From: Oscillospiraceae bacterium
GTDB taxonomy: Bacteria > Bacillota > Clostridia > Oscillospirales > UBA929
Length of the DNA: 12,657 bases
NCBI GenBank assembly: GCA_031282535.1
Contig: JAITDM010000160.1
Location: 1-12,657, forward strand
Direction: 5' to 3'
Shown here: positions 6,856 to 12,657 of the stretch, piece by piece
Numbering within the stretch: position 1 is the first letter of the stretch
Layout: each line of letters opens with the position of its first letter
The notes under the pieces: model-generated
What the model saw: the letters and a program-made list of their open reading frames with translations, nothing else
What the model was told of the DNA's origin: nothing
Databases searched by the model: none
Position numbers and translations under genes: made by a program

Positions 6856-7884
6856 TCATTCGACGTAGAAGTGCAGCGGATAGGCGGCGTAGGCGACCTC
6901 CGCCAATTCGTCCACCGTGACATAGCCGGCGGGCGCGTTGAGCACGGAGGGGATGCGGTTCACGATGGTCGCGCAGGTGTGCTCCACCGTGGCGGGTTTT
7001 TGGACGTAGAAGACGGTGTCCGGCTCGCCGAGGATCTTCCAGTCGCACATGTCCCCGTCGTCGGGGCCGTACACCTTGCCGATGCACTGGGTCTCGATCA
7101 CCGGCCCCTGGAAGGTCTCCGTGGTGACGACGGCGCTCATGCCGATGCAGTGGCCCTTGGGGATCACGTCGCCCAGGGTCTCGGAGCGCAGATCCCTGTC
7201 GTAGAAATAGGGGACGCATCTCTGTGTCTGGGATTTGATCGTTAGGCCCAGCTTGGCGCAGAGGGACTCGTTGGAATTCCACACATAGGAGGGCTCCAGC
7301 GTCTCGGGGTGGGCGATGTCCTTCTCGAACTGCTCGGGCGTGAGGCCCACGCCGTGGGCCTGGGCCAGCGCCAGGCCGTAGTCCTCCACATTGTAACTGA
7401 CCGCGCCCTCGATCTTGTCGATCCGGTGCGTGCCGGCCGCCACCAGCGCGACCAGGTTGACCCAGAAGATGTCCTGCATGCCGGATCCGACGATCGTGCA
7501 GCCGGTCTCCTTGGCCAGCTTGTCCAATTTGTTGGTGATGGCCGACGCCGTCGTCCAGGGGTAGATGGCCTCCTCGCAGGTCGTCACCACGTCGATGCCG
7601 CGTTTCGCGCAGCGTTCAAAGTGCGGGTAGACGTCGGACATGAAGCTGAACAGGGTGAGCACGGCCACATCGGCGTCGCACTCGTCCAGCACCGCGTCGG
7701 CGTCGCTGCGGATCGGGACGCCCAGTTTGAAACCCAGCTCCGCGTAGTCGCCCACATCCATGCCCACGATGTCAGGGTTCACGTCGATCGCCCCCACGAT
7801 CTCCGCGCCGGCTTCGTAGAGGTAGCGGAGGGTATACTTGGCCATCTTGCCGCACCCGTACTGCACCACTTTGATCTTTCGCAT
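6856..7884 (-). CDS. NAD(P)-dependent oxidoreductase of the 2,4-diaminopentanoate dehydrogenase / dihydrodipicolinate reductase-like family
   Basis: This predicted cytosolic enzyme has 342 residues. The N-terminus MRKIKVVQYGCGKMA contains a Rossmann glycine motif (GCGKMA, residues 10-15), and the second strand ends EIVGAID with an acidic residue at 34. A middle segment around VVTTCEEAIYPW and an IVGSGMQDIFW stretch match the pattern of 2,4-diaminopentanoate dehydrogenase and its relatives (in Ord of ornithine-fermenting clostridia: a SAEE..YP segment, then a GTGINPGF segment). That enzyme oxidatively deaminates 2,4-diaminopentanoate. Relatives are often auto-annotated as dihydrodipicolinate reductase. 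The protein is much longer than true DapB (about 240-270 residues) and should not be called DapB. No ornithine-fermentation genes (ornithine aminomutase, OrtAB) are adjacent, so the substrate is open. It has its own promoter, an AAGGAGGT ribosome site and a terminator, so it is a single-gene transcript. Confidence 0.8.
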   Translation of the reverse strand: MRKIKVVQYGCGKMAKYTLRYLYEAGAEIVGAIDVNPDIVGMDVGDYAELGFKLGVPIRSDADAVLDECDADVAVLTLFSFMSDVYPHFERCAKRGIDVVTTCEEAIYPWTTASAITNKLDKLAKETGCTIVGSGMQDIFWVNLVALVAAGTHRIDKIEGAVSYNVEDYGLALAQAHGVGLTPEQFEKDIAHPETLEPSYVWNSNESLCAKLGLTIKSQTQRCVPYFYDRDLRSETLGDVIPKGHCIGMSAVVTTETFQGPVIETQCIGKVYGPDDGDMCDWKILGEPDTVFYVQKPATVEHTCATIVNRIPSVLNAPAGYVTVDELAEVAYAAYPLHFYVE

Positions 7885-7890
7885 GGGAGA

Positions 7891-7898
7891 ACCTCCTT
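7891..7898 (-). promoter_or_regulatory. Shine-Dalgarno site of the oxidoreductase gene
   Basis: On the minus strand AAGGAGGT lies six bases before the ATG at 7884. This is a consensus-strength site and fixes the start. Confidence 0.9.
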
Positions 7899-7949
7899 TT
7901 TGTGATGAAAATTGTAAATAAAGGCGGTAAACGTCAATTATCTAAAACT

Positions 7950-7978
7950 ATTATAGCATATTCTCGTCACATTGTCCA
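7950..7978 (-). promoter_or_regulatory. Sigma-A-type promoter of the oxidoreductase gene
   Basis: Read on the minus strand: TGGACA (7978-7973; one mismatch from TTGACA), a 17-base spacer, then TATAAT (7955-7950; perfect), preceded by TGC as an extended -10 element. The predicted transcription start is near 7943, giving a leader of about 60 bases before the ATG at 7884. This is the clearest promoter in the window. The surrounding bases (about 7900-8045) are AT-rich and contain no gene. Confidence 0.85.
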
Positions 7979-8045
7979 TGATGAGTTGCCATTGTTTGCA
8001 GCCGCACGGGGCGATGATTTTTGTAAAAATTTACCAATCACACAA

Positions 8046-8089
8046 GACACAATACCCCGGGGCGCCTCGGCGCCCCGGGGTATTGTGTC
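8046..8089. terminator. Perfect 44-base inverted repeat after purL, terminator-like hairpin
   Basis: The arms 8046-8066 and 8069-8089 are exact complements over 21 bp with only TC between them. The inner part is very GC-rich (CCCCGGGGCGCC). It lies 44 bases past the purL stop and upstream of the oxidoreductase promoter, where a purL terminator is expected. On neither strand is it followed by a clean T-run: the minus strand reads TTGTGTGATTGG, and the AT pairs at the foot of the stem contribute only scattered T. It may terminate, protect the mRNA 3' end, or be a repeated genomic element. Confidence 0.6.
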
Positions 8090-8124
8090 CCGCCCCGGCG
8101 AAAATCATCCCCCGTACTCAGCAC

Positions 8125-8149
8125 TTATTTCCGTCACAGACGGAAATAA
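8125..8149 (-). other. Stem-loop spanning the purL stop codon
   Basis: The arms 8125-8135 and 8139-8149 are perfect 11-bp complements (TTATTTCCGTC / GACGGAAATAA) around the 3-base loop ACA. The purL TGA (8136-8134 on the minus strand) lies at the loop and the first bases of the 3' arm. Two sense codons later a second in-frame stop (TAA) lies within the 3' arm. No T-run follows, so it is not a classical terminator. A role in transcript end protection or translation termination is only a possibility. Confidence 0.5.
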
Positions 8150-11100
8150 TCCACACCGCTGGCAAAGAGGGGCTGCGCCTTCTCGCCGGGGATGTTTTTG
8201 GCCAGGTATCGGCCGGCCCGCTCCGTGTGGCCCATCTTGCCGAGGACCCGGCCGTCGGGGCTCGTGATCCCCTCGACGGCCAGCAGGGAGCCGTTGGGGT
8301 TGTGGGCAATGTCCATCGAGACGCGCCCGTCCGGGTCGCAGTACTGAAACGCCACCTGCCCGCTGTACACGAGGCGCTCCAGCGCCGCCGGCGAGGCGAC
8401 GAAACGCCCCTCCCCGTGGGCCACGGCGACGGTGTGTACGGCGCCCGGTTCGCTTTGCCGCAGCCACGGCGACAGCACGGAGGCCACGCGCGTCGTCACA
8501 TAGCGGGACTGGTAGCGGCCGATGGTGTTGAACGTCAGGGTGCAGTCGGCCTCCTCGGGCGGGCGGATGTCCCCGAAGGGGACGAGGCCAAGTTTGATGA
8601 GGGCCTGGAACCCGTTGCAGATGCCGAGGATGAGCCCGTCGTTTTGGTAGAGCAGCGCGCGGACCGCGTCGGACAGGCGCGGGCTGCGGAAGAAGGCGGC
8701 GATGAATTTGCCCGAACCGTCCGGTTCGTCGCCGGCGGAGAACCCGCCCGGCAGCACCAGCATCTGCGCCCGGCGCAGCGCGTGGTCCATGGCCTGCTCC
8801 GCGCCGGCCAGCGCCGCCGGCGTCAGGTTGCGCACCACGATCAGCTCCGGGTCCGCCCCCGCCTCCGCCAGCGCGCGGGCGGTGTCGTACTCGCAGTTGG
8901 TGCCCGGGAAGACGGGCACGACGGCGCGCGGGCGCCCCAGTTTGGCGCGGGGCCGCAGCGCCGTGCGCGCGCCGTATGTGACGGCGCCGGGCTGCGGATC
9001 CGTCCCGGCGCCGTCCGGCACGCGGGTGGGAAAGACGTGTTCCAACGGCGCCTCCCAGGCCGCGCGCAGCGCGGAGAGCGGCAGGATGGTGTCGCCGACG
9101 ACGAGCTGGCCCGTGTCCGTCGTGTGGCCGAGCAGCCGCGCGCCCTCGAGGGGCGCCTCGCTTTCGCCGACAAGCGCGCCGGAGTGCCGGGCGAACCAGT
9201 CGTATCCCCGGGCGTCCGGCGCGGCCTCAAAGCCGACGCCGTTGCCGAGGCTCATCATGCACAGCGCGCCGGCCGCGCCGCCGGTCTCCAGCGCCCAGGC
9301 CGACAGGATCTGCCCCCCGGTGCACAGGGTGTGGAAGCGGTCCCAGAGGGCGGCCAGGCCCCGGTAATCCGGGCGTCCGATGCCGGCCGGCGCGCACAGC
9401 AGGCTCACCGCGTGCCCGGCGCCCTTCCATTCGGGGGAGAGGAGTTCCGCGGCCCGGCCCGGCGCGACGGCGAACGAGACCAGCGTGGGCGGCACGTCCA
9501 GGTCCAAAAACGACCCGGACATCGAGTCCTTGCCCCCGATGGCGGCGACGCCCAGCGCGCACTGGGCCTCAAAGGCGCCCAGCAGCGCGGCGAAGGGCAG
9601 ACCCCAGCGGTCCGCGTCCTCGCGCAGCCGCGGGAAATATTCCTGCAGCGTGAGATAGGCCTCGCGGTGGGAGCACCCGGCGGCCACCAGCTTGGCCACC
9701 GATTCGATCACCGCCCGACGCGCGGCGTCAAACGGGTCGGCCTCCGCGAGGTACGGGTCAAACGCGTGACTCATCACACTGGCCGTGCCGGTGGCGTGCC
9801 CGACCGGCACCGGCAGCAGCGCCGCCATGACCTGTGTGGGGGTGAGCCGGTACCGGCCGCCGTGGGGCATGAGCACGGAGCCCGCGCCCACGGTGTTGTC
9901 GAACCGCTCCACCAGGCCCTTCTGGGAGCAGAAGTTGAGGTCGGAGGCGAGCAGCAGCAGACGTTCCGCCAAGGCGCCGGCGTCCGGCGCAGGGGCGGGC
10001 CGGTTCGACGGCACGGGGGCGACATGCACTTTGGCCCGCCGCGCCGCGCCGTTGGTGTCCAAAAACGCGCGCGCGAGGTCCACGATCACGCGGCCCTCGT
10101 GTTCCATCACGAGCCGGGGCGACGCCGTCACCTCGGCGATCACGGTGGCCTCCAGGTTCTCCGTTTCAGCCGCCTCGATGAACCGCGCGGCGTCGCCGGG
10201 CGACACGACGACCGCCATGCGCTCCTGCGACTCCGAGATCGCGAGCTCCGTGCCGGTCAGACCCTCGTACTTCTTGGGGACCCGGTCCAGCCGGATGAGG
10301 AGCCCGTCGGCCAGTTCGCCGACGGCCACGGCGACGCCGCCCGCGCCGAAGTCGTTGCAGCGGCGGATGAGGCGGGTGACCTCGGGATTTTTGAACAGCC
10401 GCTGCAGCTTGCGCTCCTCCGGGGCGTTGCCCTTTTGCACCTCGGCGGCGCACTCCGAGACGGACTGTGTGTTGTGACTCTTGGAGGAACCCGTGGCCCC
10501 CCCGATCCCGTCCCGGCCGGTGCGCCCCCCGAGCAAAATCACGAGGTCGCCCGGCGCGGGTGTCTCCCGGACGACGGCCCCGGCGGGCGCCGCCGCCACC
10601 ACCGCGCCCAGTTCCATGCGTTTGGCGAGATAGCCGGGGTGGTAGATCTCCCGCACGAGGCCCGTGGCGACGCCGATCTGGTTGCCGTAGGACGAATAGC
10701 CGGCCGCCGCCGTGACGGTCAGCTTGCGCTGCGGCAGCTTGCCGGGCAGGGTCTCGGACACCGGCGCGCGCGGGTCGCCGCTGCCGGTCACGCGCATGGC
10801 CTGGTACACGTAGGCCCGCCCCGAGAGTGGGTCGCGGATCGCGCCGCCGATGCAGGTGGCGGCGCCGCCAAAGGGCTCGATCTCCGTGGGGTGGTTGTGG
10901 GTCTCGTTTTTAAACAGCAGGAGCCAGTCCTCTGCGCGCCCGTCCACATCGGCCCGCACGCGCACCGTGCAGGCGTTCACCTCGGCCGAGTCGTCCAGGC
11001 GGGGCAGGCGGCCCTGCTGTTTCAGCCACTTCATGCCGCAGGTGGCGATGTCCATCAGGGTCACCGGGCGGTTTTTGGCGCCGGCGCCGTAGAGGTCCCG

Positions 11101-11865
11101 CCGCGCCGCCAGGTAGGCGTCATAGGCCTGCCGCACGCGGGCGTCGCCGATGGCGATCCGGCTCAGGTGCGTGTGAAAGGTCGTGTGGCGGCAGTGGTCC
11201 GACCAGTAGGTGTCCACCACCTTGAGTTCAGTCACCGTGGGGTCGCGCCCCTCGGCGCGAAAGTACGCCTGAAGATACAGCAGATCCGCCATGTCCATCG
11301 CGAGCCCGTGGGCGCCCAGCAGCGCGGAGAGCCCTGTCTCGCCCAGCGCGGTGAAACCGTCGAGGACCGCCACCGGCGCGGGCGGGTCGAGGACCCGGCG
11401 CAGGGTCGCGGGTTTTTCCAGCGGGGCCTCGCCGCATTCGACGGGGTTGATCACATAGGCGGCGAGGACGGCCAGTTCCTCCTGCGAGATGCCATCCAGC
11501 GCCAGCACATGGGCGGCGCGCACCAGGGGCCTTTCGCCGCCCGTGATCATCTGGATGCACTGGGCGCAGGAGTCGGCCCGCTGGTCGTACTGCCCGGGCA
11601 GGGACTCGTAGGCCAGCAGCCGCACGGTGTCCGGCAGCGGCGGCAGCGTCTCCTCGTAGAGGTTGTCGCACACCGGCTCGGACAACACGACCGACCGCGC
11701 CGCCGCGTAGGTGGCCTCGTCGATCCCTTCGATGTCGTACCGGTGAAACTGCCGCACGCCGCGCAGCGTGCGGAGCTGCAAAAACCCCCGGTAATCGGCC
11801 AAAAGCGCCCGGGCCTCCCCGTCGAAGCCCGGCTTTTTCTCCACATAGCACCGAAATACGTTCAT
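8134..11865 (-). CDS. purL: Phosphoribosylformylglycinamidine synthase, single-chain (PurL-PurQ fused)
   Basis: This 1243-residue cytosolic enzyme performs step 4 of purine synthesis: FGAR + glutamine + ATP to FGAM + glutamate + ADP + phosphate. Its length fits the single-chain type of Clostridia and streptococci, where the small PurS-like region, the synthase and the glutaminase are one protein. Seen in order: an N-terminal PurS-like region; VVDTYWSDHCRHTTF (about residue 215-230), typical of the FGAR-binding synthase core; GGAATCIGGAIRDPLSGR and GGATGSSKSHNTQS in the ATP-binding core; FGAGG; the second synthase half with AAIGGKDSMSGSF; and a class I glutaminase from about 980 (FPGTNCEYDTARAL), with nucleophile Cys1083 in GICNGFQ and His1213/Glu1215 in MGHTER. 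All catalytic residues expected for the family are present. The start at 11865 has a GGGAGGG ribosome site five bases upstream. The gene starts 21 bp after the mtaB-like gene, so co-transcription is likely. No other pur gene is in the window. Confidence 0.96.
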   Translation of the reverse strand: MNVFRCYVEKKPGFDGEARALLADYRGFLQLRTLRGVRQFHRYDIEGIDEATYAAARSVVLSEPVCDNLYEETLPPLPDTVRLLAYESLPGQYDQRADSCAQCIQMITGGERPLVRAAHVLALDGISQEELAVLAAYVINPVECGEAPLEKPATLRRVLDPPAPVAVLDGFTALGETGLSALLGAHGLAMDMADLLYLQAYFRAEGRDPTVTELKVVDTYWSDHCRHTTFHTHLSRIAIGDARVRQAYDAYLAARRDLYGAGAKNRPVTLMDIATCGMKWLKQQGRLPRLDDSAEVNACTVRVRADVDGRAEDWLLLFKNETHNHPTEIEPFGGAATCIGGAIRDPLSGRAYVYQAMRVTGSGDPRAPVSETLPGKLPQRKLTVTAAAGYSSYGNQIGVATGLVREIYHPGYLAKRMELGAVVAAAPAGAVVRETPAPGDLVILLGGRTGRDGIGGATGSSKSHNTQSVSECAAEVQKGNAPEERKLQRLFKNPEVTRLIRRCNDFGAGGVAVAVGELADGLLIRLDRVPKKYEGLTGTELAISESQERMAVVVSPGDAARFIEAAETENLEATVIAEVTASPRLVMEHEGRVIVDLARAFLDTNGAARRAKVHVAPVPSNRPAPAPDAGALAERLLLLASDLNFCSQKGLVERFDNTVGAGSVLMPHGGRYRLTPTQVMAALLPVPVGHATGTASVMSHAFDPYLAEADPFDAARRAVIESVAKLVAAGCSHREAYLTLQEYFPRLREDADRWGLPFAALLGAFEAQCALGVAAIGGKDSMSGSFLDLDVPPTLVSFAVAPGRAAELLSPEWKGAGHAVSLLCAPAGIGRPDYRGLAALWDRFHTLCTGGQILSAWALETGGAAGALCMMSLGNGVGFEAAPDARGYDWFARHSGALVGESEAPLEGARLLGHTTDTGQLVVGDTILPLSALRAAWEAPLEHVFPTRVPDGAGTDPQPGAVTYGARTALRPRAKLGRPRAVVPVFPGTNCEYDTARALAEAGADPELIVVRNLTPAALAGAEQAMDHALRRAQMLVLPGGFSAGDEPDGSGKFIAAFFRSPRLSDAVRALLYQNDGLILGICNGFQALIKLGLVPFGDIRPPEEADCTLTFNTIGRYQSRYVTTRVASVLSPWLRQSEPGAVHTVAVAHGEGRFVASPAALERLVYSGQVAFQYCDPDGRVSMDIAHNPNGSLLAVEGITSPDGRVLGKMGHTERAGRYLAKNIPGEKAQPLFASGVDYFRL

Positions 11866-11870
11866 GACGA

Positions 11871-11877
11871 CCCTCCC
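11871..11877 (-). promoter_or_regulatory. Shine-Dalgarno site of purL
   Basis: GGGAGGG on the minus strand, five bases before the ATG at 11865. No promoter fits in the 21-bp gap to the upstream gene, which supports a shared transcript, although a promoter inside the upstream coding region cannot be ruled out. Confidence 0.8.
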
Positions 11878-11886
11878 ACGACAAAG

Positions 11887-12657
11887 TTAAATCAATTGCC
11901 CGACCAGCGCGCCGTCCGAGACGGATGTGACGAGGGCGGGGCGCAGCTGCCCGCGCAGGCCCGCGGCGGCGCAGCGGACGAGCTGGTAGTTTTCCGCGTG
12001 CCCGGCGCAGACGCCGTCCGCCTCCGTCTCGAAGAGGACCCGGACCGTGCGCCCCACGCAGCCGGCCCGGTAGGCGTCGCCCATCCGGGCGGCCAGCCGG
12101 CCGGCCGCGGCCGCCCGGCGCTGTTTCTCCGCCCGGGGCACCTGCCCCGGCATGTCGGCCGCCGGGGTGCCGGGGCGGCGCGAATAGGGGAAAATATGCA
12201 TCCCCGAGAAGGCGCACGCCTCGATGAACGAGAGCGTGGCGGCGAACTCCGCCTCCGTCTCCCCCGGGAAACCCGCGATGAGGTCCGTTGTGACGGCGCA
12301 ACCGGGCAGGGCTGCCCGCAGCCGCGCGAGCGCGCCGGCGTAGTGCGCCGTGTCGTAGCGGCGGCCCATGCGCCGCAGGGTCTCGTCGCAGCCGCTCTGC
12401 AGCGCCACATGGAAGTGGGGGCACAGGCCCGGCAGTGCGGCGAACCGCGCCGCCGTCTCCGCGTCCAGCGTGCGGGGCTCCAGGGAGCCGAGGCGCACCC
12501 GCAGGGCGGGGGCCGCGCGGCAGACCGCCTCGACGAGCGACGCGAGTCCGGCGCCGGCCGGCAGGTCGCGGCCGTAGGAGGAGATCTCGATGCCGGTGAT
12601 CACGAGTTCGCGGTAGCCCTCGCCGGCCAGGCGGGCGGCCTCCGCGGCGGCGGCTTC
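11887..12657 (-). CDS. mtaB: MtaB-like tRNA methylthiotransferase (MiaB family radical SAM protein), C-terminal part
   Basis: The frame is open from the right edge of the window to a TAA at 11887-11889, giving 256 codons. The GTG at 12603 is not the start, because the upstream residues (AARLAGEGYRELVITGIEIS) continue the conserved domain. Family signs: ITGIEISSYGRDL, RLGSLEP, HFHVALQSGCDETLRRMGRR, TTDLIAGFPGETEAEF and HIFPYSRRPGTPA, all typical of the radical SAM half of MiaB/MtaB enzymes, followed by a C-terminal TRAM-like tail (about the last 65 residues, VGRTVRVLFE onward). The TGI.I.SYG wording fits MtaB (YqeV), which converts t6A to ms2t6A at tRNA position 37, better than MiaB or RimO. 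The N-terminal UPF0004 domain and the CxxxCxxC cluster lie outside the window. It is directly upstream of purL with a 21-bp gap. Confidence 0.88.
   Translation of the reverse strand, partial: EAAAAEAARLAGEGYRELVITGIEISSYGRDLPAGAGLASLVEAVCRAAPALRVRLGSLEPRTLDAETAARFAALPGLCPHFHVALQSGCDETLRRMGRRYDTAHYAGALARLRAALPGCAVTTDLIAGFPGETEAEFAATLSFIEACAFSGMHIFPYSRRPGTPAADMPGQVPRAEKQRRAAAAGRLAARMGDAYRAGCVGRTVRVLFETEADGVCAGHAENYQLVRCAAAGLRGQLRPALVTSVSDGALVGQLI

Noticed and set aside
6668..7282. 204-codon minus-strand frame overlapping the end of the oxidoreductase gene and its terminator
   Set aside because: It is an off-frame shadow, very rich in Arg, and it passes through the hairpin terminator.
6856..7884. 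Annotation of the oxidoreductase as DapB (4-hydroxy-tetrahydrodipicolinate reductase)
   Set aside because: At 342 residues it is too long, and the middle and C-terminal parts resemble the diaminopentanoate dehydrogenase type, not the DapB C-terminal domain.
7905..7945. A second promoter (TTGACG with TACAAT) inside the leader of the oxidoreductase gene
   Set aside because: The spacer is only 15 bases and both boxes are imperfect. The promoter at 7950-7978 is far better.
11228..12424. 398-codon minus-strand frame across the mtaB-purL junction
   Set aside because: It is rich in Ala, Arg and Gly as expected for an off-frame reading of GC-rich DNA, and it conflicts with two well-supported genes in another frame.

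Overview
The window looks like a chromosomal segment of a GC-rich member of the Firmicutes, most likely class Clostridia. This is an inference from gene families and signals: a single-chain clostridial/streptococcal-type FGAM synthase, an MtaB-type methylthiotransferase, strong AGGAGG-type ribosome sites, a response-regulator-derived HD-GYP protein of a kind common in Clostridia, and a dihydrodipicolinate-reductase-like oxidoreductase close to 2,4-diaminopentanoate dehydrogenase. No tRNA, rRNA, CRISPR array, transposase or phage gene was seen.

Layout from left to right. The last 67 codons of htpG (+ strand) end at 205 and are followed by a bidirectional hairpin terminator (235-282). Two tandem minus-strand genes, each 849 codons long from the chosen starts (2881-5430, then 308-2857), encode closely related MalT-like LuxR-family regulators: an N-terminal P-loop ATPase, a long helical-repeat-like middle and a C-terminal LuxR helix-turn-helix. 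A 370-bp divergent spacer separates them from a + strand gene (5801-6616) for an HD-GYP domain protein whose N-terminus holds only the first part of a receiver domain. A minus-strand oxidoreductase gene (6856-7884) follows, with its own strong promoter (7950-7978) and terminator (6794-6840). Then come two perfect inverted repeats (8046-8089; 8125-8149, the second around the purL stop codon), purL (8134-11865) and the 3' part of an mtaB-like gene that runs off the right edge. The last two form a likely minus-strand operon with a 21-bp gap.

How the genes fit together. The flanks are housekeeping genes: protein folding, purine synthesis and tRNA modification. The middle block (about 0.3-6.6 kb) is regulatory and visibly lower in GC than purL/mtaB. 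The regulators are recent-looking duplicates that kept the same length, the same motif positions and the same leader sequence, and they diverge from the HD-GYP gene. A plausible but unproven reading is a small accessory signalling module in which the LuxR pair controls itself and/or the neighbouring HD-GYP phosphodiesterase-like protein. That protein retains its HD and GYP motifs but has lost the receiver part that would be phosphorylated.
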